DNA of 64,000 nt from Marmoricola sp. Leaf446 (lineage in GTDB: Bacteria; Actinomycetota; Actinomycetes; Propionibacteriales; Nocardioidaceae). Made by a program: the position numbers and the translations under genes. Shown piece after piece: positions 7,916 through 16,253 of this stretch. Each line of letters begins with the position of its first letter. The stretch's first letter is position 1. The stretch covers positions 77,063-141,062 of the forward strand of contig NZ_LMRF01000001.1 in the NCBI RefSeq assembly GCF_001424755.1. The letters are read 5' to 3'. The notes under the pieces were generated by a model. It searched no databases. It was not told the DNA's origin and worked only from the letters and a program-made list of their open reading frames with translations.

Positions 7916-9082
7916 ATGGAGCAGGTCATCATCGGGGTCGATCCCCACAAGCTCTCGGCCACCATCGAGGTCGTCGACCAGCACGAGAAGCTACTTGGCT
8001 CGGGTCGGTTCACCACCGACCGGGCCGGCTACGCAGCGATGCGCAAGTACGCCGCCACCTGGCCGACCCGACTCTGGGCCGTCGAAGGCAGCAACGGCGC
8101 CGGCCGACCGTTGGCGCAGCGACTGCTCGAGGACGGCGAACAGGTGGTCGATGTTCCAGCGAAGCTGGCAGCCCGGGTGCGGTTGTTCGACACCGGCCAC
8201 AACCGCAAGACCGACGCCCACGACGCACACGCAGTCGCCGCGGTCGCGGTCCGCACCAAGACCCTGCGGGTGCTCCAGCTCGACGGCGAGCTCGAGGCGC
8301 TGCGGATGCTCACCGACCGACGCGAAGCCCTCACCAGGCGCCGGGTCCAGACCGTCGACCGACTCCAAGCCCTGCTCGCAGAACTCCTGCCTGGACAGGC
8401 GAAACGCGACATCACCACCGGCCAAGCCAAGGCCATGCTCGCTTCTGTTCGCCCGCGTGACATCGCCGGGAAGACCCGCCGACGCATCGCCGCAGAGGAG
8501 CTCGCGGAACTGGTCGCGGTCGAGGCCAAGATCAAGAAGTCCACCGCCGAGCTCAAAGCCATCGTGCTCGCCCGCGGCTCACACCTGATGGACCTCCACG
8601 GCGTCGGACCCGTCGTCGCAGCGCGCGTCCTGGCCGACGTCGGCGACGTCACCCGCTTCGCCGACCGCAACCGGTTCGCGTCCTGGACCGGCACCGCACC
8701 CCTGGACGCCTCGTCCGGTGAGCAGAACCGGCACCGGCTCTCACGGGCCGGGAACCGACGGATGAACCACATGATCCACATCGCCGCGATCAGCCAGATC
8801 CGCCTGGACACCGACGGCCGCGCCTACTACCGACGCAAGCGAGCCGAGGGCAAGAAGCCCCTCGAGGCGATCCGGTGCCTCAAGCGCAGGATCTCCGATG
8901 CCATCTACCGCCAGCTCCTCGACGACGCCCAGAGAGACGCCACGCGGGATCCTGGAGCGGGTCCGGGAGGGCACTGCGGGGCGACTGTTCAGTCCAGCGC
9001 GGTCGACCTGCCCCCGCATGTCGACACTTCGGATCAGCCACTTCCCGGACCCGCGCGAAAGACGCTACGCCCGACCGGTTGA
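7916..9082 (+). CDS. IS110-family transposase (DEDD type)
   Basis: This 388-residue recombinase has the IS110 layout. The N-terminal RuvC-like DEDD domain starts with GVDPHKLSATIEVVD (first Asp) and continues through LWAVEGSNGAG and NRKTDAHDAHAVA. The C-terminal transposase-20 domain carries LHGVGPVVAARVLADVGD, ASWTGTAPLDASSG with its catalytic serine, and SRAGNRRMNH. The length is standard, so the gene looks intact. The ATG at 7916 follows GGGAGA and fits the family start better than an upstream GTG at 7823 that would add 31 unrelated residues. It recombines element and target DNA through guide pairing with the bridge RNA. Confidence 0.92.
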   Translation: MEQVIIGVDPHKLSATIEVVDQHEKLLGSGRFTTDRAGYAAMRKYAATWPTRLWAVEGSNGAGRPLAQRLLEDGEQVVDVPAKLAARVRLFDTGHNRKTDAHDAHAVAAVAVRTKTLRVLQLDGELEALRMLTDRREALTRRRVQTVDRLQALLAELLPGQAKRDITTGQAKAMLASVRPRDIAGKTRRRIAAEELAELVAVEAKIKKSTAELKAIVLARGSHLMDLHGVGPVVAARVLADVGDVTRFADRNRFASWTGTAPLDASSGEQNRHRLSRAGNRRMNHMIHIAAISQIRLDTDGRAYYRRKRAEGKKPLEAIRCLKRRISDAIYRQLLDDAQRDATRDPGAGPGGHCGATVQSSAVDLPPHVDTSDQPLPGPARKTLRPTG

Positions 9083-9159
9083 CAACAGAAGGGAGCCGGA
9101 ATGTCGCGCATCGCAAGAGTCCGGCACCCAGGCAGGCACACCAGATACCGTGACGCATT

Positions 9160-10011
9160 GTGCCCTTCTCCGCGAACGTGCTCCGTGTCCTGATCGCTTC
9201 GCCTTCCGACACTGCCGAGCTGCGGGACGCCGTCGAACAGGCGCTTCATGGGTGGAACGGCGATAGGGCGGCCTCGTCGTCCGTCGTGCTGTTGCCGCGC
9301 AGGTGGGAAACCAACGCGGTTCCAGAATTGACCGGCGAGGACGGCCAAACGGTCATCAACCGGCAGTTGGTCGATGAGGCCGACGTCGTCATCGGAATCT
9401 TCCACTCGAAGCTCGGCCAAGAGACGCCGCGGTACGCGTCAGGCACTGCGGAGGAACTCCATGAAGCCAAGGACGCCGGCAAACGGGTCCACGTCTATTT
9501 CTCGTCTATGCCCATCGACCGTGCGCAGGTTAACTCGGAGGCGCTTGCGACGCTCGAAGCGTTCAAGAAGGAGGTCGAGAACCTCGGTCTGTACGGGTCG
9601 TTCGACACTCCAGGGTCGTTGAAGGACCAGGTGAGGCGAGCAATCGAGGCCGACATTGTGGTGCTCGAACTGGGTGCACCAATCGACGCGCGAAAGCCGG
9701 TGAGAGAAGGCGCTGCGCTTCAGGCTCGTGCCGTCAAGGCGGGATCCTCGTACCGTCTGATCCTCAAGAACACTGGAGACGTCGATGCAGAGGACATCTC
9801 GTTCGTGCTCACGCCGGCTGGAGATGACCGCGACTCCGAGGCGCCGATGATGCTGGCCGATCCCGGTCAGTTTACTCTTCCACGGCACGGTGGGGAGATC
9901 TCGGTCCCGGTCGTCTTGTCGTGGGGGATGGCTTCGCACGTGACGATCTCGTTCAACTGGTCCGAAGCCGGCTTTGCGAAGGCGTCGTCGCACACCGTGT
10001 CGTTCTTCTAA
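9160..10011 (+). CDS. putative defence-type protein: TIR/DUF4062-like N-domain with an Ig-like C-domain
   Basis: This 283-residue protein has an N-terminal Rossmann-like region of about 170 residues: VLIASPSDTAELRDAV (strand and phosphate-binding-like turn), then LLPRRWETNAVP, DEADVVIGIFHSKLG and SGTAEELHEA. The pattern of strand, Asp and Glu-Glu resembles the TIR/nucleoside-deoxyribosyltransferase-like superfamily that includes DUF4062, whose members occur in bacterial immunity proteins. The last 110 residues alternate as beta strands (LILKNTGDVDAEDISFVL) and look Ig/CARDB-like. The gene starts at GTG 9160, with TACCGT upstream at 9146-9151, and converges on the large gene at 10166-13936. 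Base composition is less GC-rich than its neighbours. The catalytic activity is not established. Confidence 0.55.
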   Translation: MPFSANVLRVLIASPSDTAELRDAVEQALHGWNGDRAASSSVVLLPRRWETNAVPELTGEDGQTVINRQLVDEADVVIGIFHSKLGQETPRYASGTAEELHEAKDAGKRVHVYFSSMPIDRAQVNSEALATLEAFKKEVENLGLYGSFDTPGSLKDQVRRAIEADIVVLELGAPIDARKPVREGAALQARAVKAGSSYRLILKNTGDVDAEDISFVLTPAGDDRDSEAPMMLADPGQFTLPRHGGEISVPVVLSWGMASHVTISFNWSEAGFAKASSHTVSFF

Positions 10012-10165
10012 GGTGCGGAGGTACAGATTCGCCGAACGTGCATTGCGCTGTTCCTAGACTCGGTTCAACGAGCAAAACTAGACGAACTTCGCATCTCAGC
10101 GTTGCGCTAACCCGAGTCACCTGACACGAAACCGGAAATGCCCGCGGTGTCGGCCTGAGTTCGCG

Positions 10166-13100
10166 CTATCGGTCAAGCCCCTCCAGATATCGCCTGACCT
10201 CTTCGTCGTTGCGCCGACCTTCTTCGCGATAGCTCTCCGCCATGTCTCGCAGCACCGAGGCTGTCCGCGGGTGGGCAGCTTGCACAGCGTTAGCCCACCA
10301 TTCGTACTTGGTAGCCAGGTCGTACTCCTGCTTCCCACCTTCCGTCAGGCCACGAGATGTGATGCCCCTCTTGTTGAAGAGGCCGACGCTGAAGCCGCGT
10401 TCCAGCCGGTTGCTGCCAGCTGCTTCCAGAGCGTTGCGGACCGGGAGTGTCGGGAAGGTTCCATCTGGATCCTCTGGAGCATGCGCGAGAACCTCTCCGA
10501 TCTGGAGTTCGCCGATGTCCCGTCGATCAACATCGGAGAGAAGGCGGCTCGCCTCGGCGAGCCATTCATTGAGGGCGTCCCCGTCGACGGTGCCATCTTC
10601 CCGAGTTCCGGGAACGACTTTCCACTCGCGTAGGAGTCGATACGCGTTTGATGCGAGGGCCGGATTGTCGTTCCGTGGTTCAGCATCCTCGTCCTCGTTA
10701 GCACGCCGGAAGACAAGCTCCACTACGTCGACAAACGTCTTAGGACTGCGAGCGAGCAGCGATTCCAGCGCCAGCGTGCGTGACTCGTCATGGAGGAGGG
10801 GAAGGTATCTCCACTCCAGGAGGGCGATCGTTTCCTCATCGATGCCCTGTTCCTTGAGGTACTCCAGCAACCTCGTGATGTTGTAATCCGATACACGAGC
10901 GGCTTCAGGGTCTTCCCTCGTTCCGAACGCCTCCAGAGCTTCGATGACTACATCGGTCTCCACGCCAGACTGCCGCGCTGCATACATGCTCAGCGCGTGC
11001 AGGGCCATCGCTGCTCGGCCATGCCCAACCAGCTGACGCGCGACATCGTTGACGAGCGGGAAGTCGGGTCCCCGCCCGTAGGGCACGAACTCCGACCAGT
11101 AGGCCGAATCGACCTCCGCCCCATACTCATCCAGCAGTCGCCAGGCTGCCTCGACGTCAGGGCTCAACTGGAGCAGTCGGGCCTGAAGCAAGGGGCGCCC
11201 TGGGAACCGCGCCACCCACTCTCGAATGCCGTCATGGTCACCCGCTAGACGTGCCCGCGCGTACCCCTCCGCGAACTGAACCTGTGAGCGATCTGAGCTG
11301 TCGAGAAGAGCGAGCGCGGCCTCATCGTTACGGCTACTTACGCGAGAGATTGAGGACCCAACTGCCCAAGGGAGCTCCACGGTGCGCGCTAGAGCAACAG
11401 TCGCGTCCCAACCCTCTCCCTCGAAGACTTCTCGGATCGCGATCTGACGAGCCGTATCGAGCGCGGTGTCGTATCCCTCCAAATCGTCTGTAGGAGCAAC
11501 TCCGATGCTCGGGTGCCACTCGTCGAATAGCCATCTGTGTACGTCGCTGGGCCGATTGGGCCTCACTCGACCGCGGACGTCAGAGAGCGCAGTCAACGTC
11601 TCTTCGTTCATGGACCATTCGGCGTCTTCATGATCTCTATGCCTCCGCACAAGGCGATCGATCGCCTCCCATAGCGCCAATCGATCGTGGGAGTTGAGGT
11701 TCGCTGGATCGAGCCTTCCGAGGGCGTCCAAAGCCTGGTGGCGCGACTCAGCAGGCATGCGGCCAAGCTTCGGCAGGACCGAAACCCATCGGTCCGGCTT
11801 CTCACTCGCGAGCTTCAGCACCCGATCAGCCGCCGCCGTGACCATCTCGTTGAATTCCACGCGCGTGACGCTCGGCTCGCTCGGGCCACCCCAATCACGG
11901 AACTGAGGATGATGGGCCTGACTGGCGAACCCCGATGGCTCGGGGATCAGTTCGAGCAGCAGTCTCCAGGCGACTTCAACGTGGCGTCGAATTAGAGCGT
12001 CGAGTGTTTGTATGCGAGTCTGCAGCGGTGCCGAGGTCTGGGGATGCCAGGGCTTGAAGATTGCCTCGAGGCTGGCAGACGGACGGTTGCTGAGTCGGCC
12101 TCCAGGGTCAAGTTCTGCGAGCTGAGCAAGCACCTCGGCGGCGTAGCCCATGTGCTGCTCGGACCACGCGAGTCCCTCCAGCGCCCACAGAAACCCGGTG
12201 TGCGGACTGCCCGCATTCCAGTCGGCATCAACGTCCTGGAAGAGTTTCCTCGCGAGCGGTTCGGTGCCGCTGGCGCTCTGGGACAACGCACGCAGGAATG
12301 CATCCGGCGCAGCCTCAGCCAGTAATGGCACTACATCTTCCATGGACGTCCACAGTTGGGCCGACCGGTCTTGGGTCGCGCGCTCGAACAGATTCCAAGC
12401 GACTCGCTCAGCCCATTGGCGGGCACTCCGTCCCGCAGTCAGCCACAGGTCATCCCCGCGAGCACCCATGAGCGCGAGAGAGCGCCCGAGTCCCTTTCGC
12501 AGATCACTGGAGTGAATGCGGCTCTTGCCGTGGATATCCGCGAGCCAGCGGTCCTTGGCCGGAAGTTCTAGCCGGGGATCCACGGCGCCCAGAACCGTTT
12601 GGATCGCATGTTCAAGAGCGGTCAGGTCGCGGTCAGAGATGACCTGTCGAGCTACTCGCCACGAGTCCTCGGGCGCAGCAACTGCCCAGGTCGAGCCAAC
12701 CTTCGTAAAAAGAGGATCAGGCTGCCGAATCGCTGCCGCTAGTCGTTCTTCGAGCTCCTCCCCGCCAATTGCGGTGAGCGCGTCCATGACCTCGGCGTCG
12801 CCGCTACGCGTCTGGCTCCAGGCTCCCGCAAGCCAAGCCCGGCGAATTGGCCGGTCAATGAGGTTCGCGCGCCACGCCTCCGGGTCACGTGACTGAGTGG
12901 ACACTCTGCGCAAAGCGACAAGACTCTTGTTCCCGGCCCTCATGTACCGATCTAGGTCGACTTCCGGTACCCCAGCCGCCTTGAGGGCGGAGCGAAGCGC
13001 GAGATGGTCCAGCGGCGGAAGATCGACGTCAGCGTCTCCGTCACTATCGGTAGTCACGAAGACCACATGGTGGTTGTCGATCAGATGGGCGTCTCGCTGT

Positions 13101-13936
13101 AGATGCTCCTCATACGGCAGGAGAATGAGCAGGCTCGACGTGCGCTCCAGCCGCCTGAGCGTGACACCGTCGTGGACGAGGAGAGACTTCGCCAACATGG
13201 GCTCGGAATCATTCGCCCCCATCATCATCATCGAGCAAGCCGCGAAGGCGAGCCCGTCATCGATGCTCGCTGCGCGTATGAAGGTCCGGCCGACCTCATC
13301 GGCGAGGCGGCGAGTAAGTGCGGCTGCTTGGTCCTCTCGCCCTGCCAGCACGACTGAACTCGTCAACGATGGCCGGAAGCCCCGGGAGAACCGGTCCCAC
13401 CAGTCCTCGATCGAGGTCGCACCAAACGGGTCCATGCCGAGCAGCTCGGACAACCAGATCTGGACTGCTGGGGAGACCTCCAAGGCCTGCTCGATGTCGT
13501 CCGCGTCGAGGACGCGGACGTCGCGCCATATCCTCTCGTCGCGTCGTCGCTGCTCCCAGTCTTTCTTCTTCTCCCAGCGCCTCGGGGTGACGAAGACGAA
13601 CGTCGTGGTCGCTCTGTCGACTCCGTTCGGCTTGTCCGTCCGGGTCCGGTAGTCACGCTGGGCCTTCTTCTCGGGATCGCCCCCGACGCCCATCTCCCAC
13701 ACGCTGAACCCGTCGGGCACAAACGGCGTCGACCGAGTCGTTTCCACGAAGCCGTCGTAACCCGTCAGCCCGACCCCGTCGCCGCCACGCATCTCGACGC
13801 GTTGGACCTGGTCGTTCTCGGCTCGCACGAGCCTGCGCACAACGATCGGAAGGTCGGCCTGCGCGGACCGCGTATCGGCCCAGCGTTCAAGCTCACTGGC
13901 ACCCGCCAAGTGGGGCAGGCCACCGCTCAGCGTCAT
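10166..13936 (-). CDS. 1256-residue putative nuclease-linked repeat protein, possible anti-phage gene
   Basis: No family is recognised with certainty. The first 170 residues show a restriction-endonuclease-like arrangement: Glu48 (RVEMRGGDG), Asp61 (TGYDG), then FSVWEMG with Glu81 and Lys90-Lys91, followed by a basic stretch. Next comes a segment of about 150 residues (VVLAGREDQAAALTRRL) that resembles a STAND/AAA-type core but lacks a clear GxxGxGKS loop. The remaining 850 residues or so are helical and Trp/Leu/Arg-rich, like TPR or HEAT-type solenoids. This combination is common in large bacterial defence proteins. It has an SD-like GAGGGGA before the ATG. Third-position GC and codon choice are lower than in flanking genes, suggesting horizontal transfer. 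Confidence 0.5.
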   Translation of the reverse strand: MTLSGGLPHLAGASELERWADTRSAQADLPIVVRRLVRAENDQVQRVEMRGGDGVGLTGYDGFVETTRSTPFVPDGFSVWEMGVGGDPEKKAQRDYRTRTDKPNGVDRATTTFVFVTPRRWEKKKDWEQRRRDERIWRDVRVLDADDIEQALEVSPAVQIWLSELLGMDPFGATSIEDWWDRFSRGFRPSLTSSVVLAGREDQAAALTRRLADEVGRTFIRAASIDDGLAFAACSMMMMGANDSEPMLAKSLLVHDGVTLRRLERTSSLLILLPYEEHLQRDAHLIDNHHVVFVTTDSDGDADVDLPPLDHLALRSALKAAGVPEVDLDRYMRAGNKSLVALRRVSTQSRDPEAWRANLIDRPIRRAWLAGAWSQTRSGDAEVMDALTAIGGEELEERLAAAIRQPDPLFTKVGSTWAVAAPEDSWRVARQVISDRDLTALEHAIQTVLGAVDPRLELPAKDRWLADIHGKSRIHSSDLRKGLGRSLALMGARGDDLWLTAGRSARQWAERVAWNLFERATQDRSAQLWTSMEDVVPLLAEAAPDAFLRALSQSASGTEPLARKLFQDVDADWNAGSPHTGFLWALEGLAWSEQHMGYAAEVLAQLAELDPGGRLSNRPSASLEAIFKPWHPQTSAPLQTRIQTLDALIRRHVEVAWRLLLELIPEPSGFASQAHHPQFRDWGGPSEPSVTRVEFNEMVTAAADRVLKLASEKPDRWVSVLPKLGRMPAESRHQALDALGRLDPANLNSHDRLALWEAIDRLVRRHRDHEDAEWSMNEETLTALSDVRGRVRPNRPSDVHRWLFDEWHPSIGVAPTDDLEGYDTALDTARQIAIREVFEGEGWDATVALARTVELPWAVGSSISRVSSRNDEAALALLDSSDRSQVQFAEGYARARLAGDHDGIREWVARFPGRPLLQARLLQLSPDVEAAWRLLDEYGAEVDSAYWSEFVPYGRGPDFPLVNDVARQLVGHGRAAMALHALSMYAARQSGVETDVVIEALEAFGTREDPEAARVSDYNITRLLEYLKEQGIDEETIALLEWRYLPLLHDESRTLALESLLARSPKTFVDVVELVFRRANEDEDAEPRNDNPALASNAYRLLREWKVVPGTREDGTVDGDALNEWLAEASRLLSDVDRRDIGELQIGEVLAHAPEDPDGTFPTLPVRNALEAAGSNRLERGFSVGLFNKRGITSRGLTEGGKQEYDLATKYEWWANAVQAAHPRTASVLRDMAESYREEGRRNDEEVRRYLEGLDR

Positions 13937-14174
13937 GCGTTCCGTCCCCTCGTCATGTCTAGTCGACCCTAATCCGTCGATCGGAAGCTCCTAGTGGGTG
14001 CTGATCTCCAAGGGGAGTCGGGCGCCTGCTCCGCGGCCCGCGAACGGCCGCGTCATTCTGGGCGGGGTGACACGGGTCCAGCAGGGGAGTGGACAAGCCC
14101 GGCCGGCTCGTCCCCGCGGACACAACGGCGACGACCCACCGGCGGGGGCCGGTGGGTCGTCGGTTGGTCGGCCG

Positions 14175-14570
14175 TCAGCTGGCGTACTCCCTGTCGGTGA
14201 CGTGGTCGAGCCAGGTGACGACCTCGCCCTGCTCGTCGGCTTCCTGGATGGCGACGTGGGCCATGAACCGGTCGGGGGTGGCGCCGTGCCAGTGCTCCTC
14301 GCCGGGCTCGATGTAGACCACGTCGCCGGGGCGGATCTCCTGGACACCGCCGTCGCGGGTGGCGACGAGGCCGATGCCGTCGGTGACGTAGAGGGTCTGA
14401 CCTCGGGGGTGGGTGTGCCACGCGGTGCGGGCGCCGGGGGTGAATCGGACGTGGGCGCAGCCGACGGCCGACTGGTCGTCGGCGTTGCGGATGCCGTCGA
14501 TGAGGACGGTGCCGGTGAACCAGTCGTCCGGGCCGGGGGCGGACTGGCCGCCGCTCTCGGTGAACTTCAT
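14175..14570 (-). CDS. small cupin-domain protein
   Basis: This 131-residue single cupin has metal-binding motif 1, WHTHPRGQTLYVTDG, and motif 2, PGDVVYIEPGEEHWHG, giving three His and one Glu for a divalent metal. Similar proteins occur beside alcohol dehydrogenases and carboxymuconolactone-decarboxylase-like proteins and include some hydroxynitrile lyase-like members. It is the last gene of a four-gene minus-strand operon, 14 bases after the alcohol dehydrogenase, with GAGAGGAG as ribosome site. It may act as an isomerase, dioxygenase or binding protein for the carbonyl compound handled by the dehydrogenase. Substrate unknown. Confidence 0.8.
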   Translation of the reverse strand: MKFTESGGQSAPGPDDWFTGTVLIDGIRNADDQSAVGCAHVRFTPGARTAWHTHPRGQTLYVTDGIGLVATRDGGVQEIRPGDVVYIEPGEEHWHGATPDRFMAHVAIQEADEQGEVVTWLDHVTDREYAS

Positions 14571-14584
14571 GGGTGGTGCTCCTC

Positions 14585-15631
14585 TCAGCGTTCGCTGATC
14601 TTGATGAGTGCCTTGATGGCCCGGCGCTCGTCCATGGCGGCGTAGGCGTCGGCGATGTGGTCGAGGTCGGTGACGAGGTCGAAGACCCTGCCGGGGTGGA
14701 TCTCGCCGTCGAGGACGGCCCGCATGAGCTGGGGCTGGTAGTAGCGGGCGGGGGCCGGGCCTCCGCGCATGCCGATGTTGCGGAAGAAGGTGGCCTCGCC
14801 GTCGATGGTGACGTCGTGCGGCACTCCGACGCGGCCGACGATGGCGCCGGCGGCGGCGATCGCGAAGCAGGTCTCGGTGGAGTCCTTGGTCCCGACGCAC
14901 TCGAGGACGGCGTCGGCGCCGTTGCCGTCGGTGAGGTCCTTCAGTGCGGCCACGGCCTCGTCCCCGCGGACGGTGATGATCTCGTCGGCGCCCCACTCGC
15001 GGGCCAGTGCGTGGCGGTCCTCGTGGGTGCTGCCGAGGACGATGACGCGGGCGGCTCCGAGGAGCTTGGCCGACAGGACCCCGGACAGGCCCACGGCGCC
15101 GTCTCCGACGACGGCGACGGTCATGCCCTCGGTCACGCCGGCGCTGACTGCGGCGTGGTAGCCGGTGCTCATGACGTCGGTCAGGGCGAGCAGGTCGGCC
15201 ATCACGTCGTCGGAGAGGTCGTCGCCGGGGACCTTGACCAGGGTGCCGGCGGCCTGGGGGACGCGGACGTACTCCGCCTGACCGCCGTCGTCCTGCCCGC
15301 CCTGGCCGAAGAAGCCGCCGTGGTCGCAGGCGGTGTGGAAACCGGCCTGGCAGTTGCGGCAGGTGCCGTCGCTCCAGGAGAACGGGGCGATGACGAAGTC
15401 ACCGACCGCCAGGTCCTGGACGGCGTCACCGACCTCGTCGACGACGCCGATGAACTCGTGACCGATGGTGCCGTGTGCGAGGTCGGAGATCCCGCGGTAC
15501 CACCACAGGTCGGACCCGCAGACGCAGGCCAGGACAACGCGCACCACGGCGTCGGTCGGGTCCTGCACGGTCGGCTTGGGGCGGTCCTCGAGGTCGATCT
15601 TGCCGGGGCCGTTGAAGATTGCTGCTCGCAT
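14585..15631 (-). CDS. zinc-dependent alcohol dehydrogenase (MDR family)
   Basis: This 348-residue cytoplasmic oxidoreductase shows the medium-chain dehydrogenase plan: catalytic-zinc ligands in VCGSDLWWYRG and GTIGHEFIGVV, a structural zinc loop with closely spaced cysteines in DGTCRNCQAGFHTACDHGG, and a Rossmann NAD(P) site, VAVVGDGAVGLSG. The length is typical. It probably interconverts an alcohol and an aldehyde or ketone. AGGAGGAA precedes the ATG. It lies between the lipoprotein and cupin genes of an operon divergent from an MmyB-type regulator, so it may belong to a stress- or xenobiotic-inducible detoxification set. Confidence 0.88.
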   Translation of the reverse strand: MRAAIFNGPGKIDLEDRPKPTVQDPTDAVVRVVLACVCGSDLWWYRGISDLAHGTIGHEFIGVVDEVGDAVQDLAVGDFVIAPFSWSDGTCRNCQAGFHTACDHGGFFGQGGQDDGGQAEYVRVPQAAGTLVKVPGDDLSDDVMADLLALTDVMSTGYHAAVSAGVTEGMTVAVVGDGAVGLSGVLSAKLLGAARVIVLGSTHEDRHALAREWGADEIITVRGDEAVAALKDLTDGNGADAVLECVGTKDSTETCFAIAAAGAIVGRVGVPHDVTIDGEATFFRNIGMRGGPAPARYYQPQLMRAVLDGEIHPGRVFDLVTDLDHIADAYAAMDERRAIKALIKISER

Positions 15632-15699
15632 CGTGGTTCCTCCTGAGTGGATGGGTGGCTCGTGTTCGGCGATGTGCCAAGGCGGGGTGGGGTGGTGTG

Positions 15700-16248
15700 T
15701 CAGCGTCCTTCGACCTGCACCCGGACGGTGCCGTCCATGTCCGCGATGCGCTCGGCGGCGTCGCCCTGCAGCCGGCCGAGCACGACGATGCCCTCGTAGT
15801 AGGACTGGTCGCCGTAGTAGAGGACGAGGTCGTTGCCCGGCGCGTAGTAGCCGACGTCACCGACGTCCGGGTCGGCCCCGGAGGGCTGGCCGTCCAGGGA
15901 CAGGCGCGAGGGGAGGCGGCCGGTCTTCTCGACACCGCCGTGGTCGCTCATCTCCAGCGTCACCGGCAGCTGTGCGAGCAGGTCGCGGTTGGCGGCGCTG
16001 TCGCGCAGGTCGGCGGTGAACTGCTGGTCGCCGATCGTGATCTCGAGCTGCATCTGGTCCTCCTGACCATCGGTGGGTGGGGTGGGGCTGGACGACGTGG
16101 TCTGTGTCGGGGTCGGGTCCGTCGAGCTCGACCCGGTCGAGGAAGAGCCGGTGGAAGCGGGTGGCGACCCGTCAGCACCGCAGGCGCTGAGCACCAGGGC
16201 GACCAGCGGGATCGTCACCGACGCGCGTGAGGCGGGCCGGAAGGACAT
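15700..16248 (-). CDS. lipoprotein with a cyclophilin-like fold domain
   Basis: The 182-residue precursor has a lipobox, LVLSACG, with Cys23 as the lipidation site, then a Ser/Thr/Pro-rich linker of about 35 residues. The C-terminal domain of about 110 residues contains MQLEITIGDQQFTADLRD, SRLSLDGQPSG, GDVGYYAPGNDLVLYYGD and IVVLGRLQGD. These segments characterise the cyclophilin-like fold family often found beside aldo/keto reductases and cupins. It should sit on the outer face of the membrane. The ATG at 16248 was chosen; a GTG at 16257 that overlaps the exporter stop (GTGA) would add three residues. The biochemical role of this family is unknown. Confidence 0.75.
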   Translation of the reverse strand: MSFRPASRASVTIPLVALVLSACGADGSPPASTGSSSTGSSSTDPTPTQTTSSSPTPPTDGQEDQMQLEITIGDQQFTADLRDSAANRDLLAQLPVTLEMSDHGGVEKTGRLPSRLSLDGQPSGADPDVGDVGYYAPGNDLVLYYGDQSYYEGIVVLGRLQGDAAERIADMDGTVRVQVEGR

Positions 16249-16253
16249 GGGTT

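Larger units (their letters stand above)
7591..9093 (+). mobile_element. IS110-family insertion sequence
   Basis: The element comprises a long non-coding left end, one transposase gene and a very short right end beginning TTGACAACAGAAGGG, a typical IS110 right-end style. IS110 elements have no terminal inverted repeats and share only a short core with the target. AAGGG occurs at both proposed ends (7591-7595 and 9089-9093), which is how these limits were chosen. The true boundary could differ by several bases. The insertion sits exactly at the stop codon of the MFS gene and next to compositionally different genes, consistent with a hot spot. Confidence 0.65.

Noticed and set aside
9079-9084. 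TTGACA at the IS right end as an outward -35 for the TIR-like gene
   Set aside because: No -10 lies 16-18 bases downstream. The nearest plausible -10 before the gene is 60 bases away.
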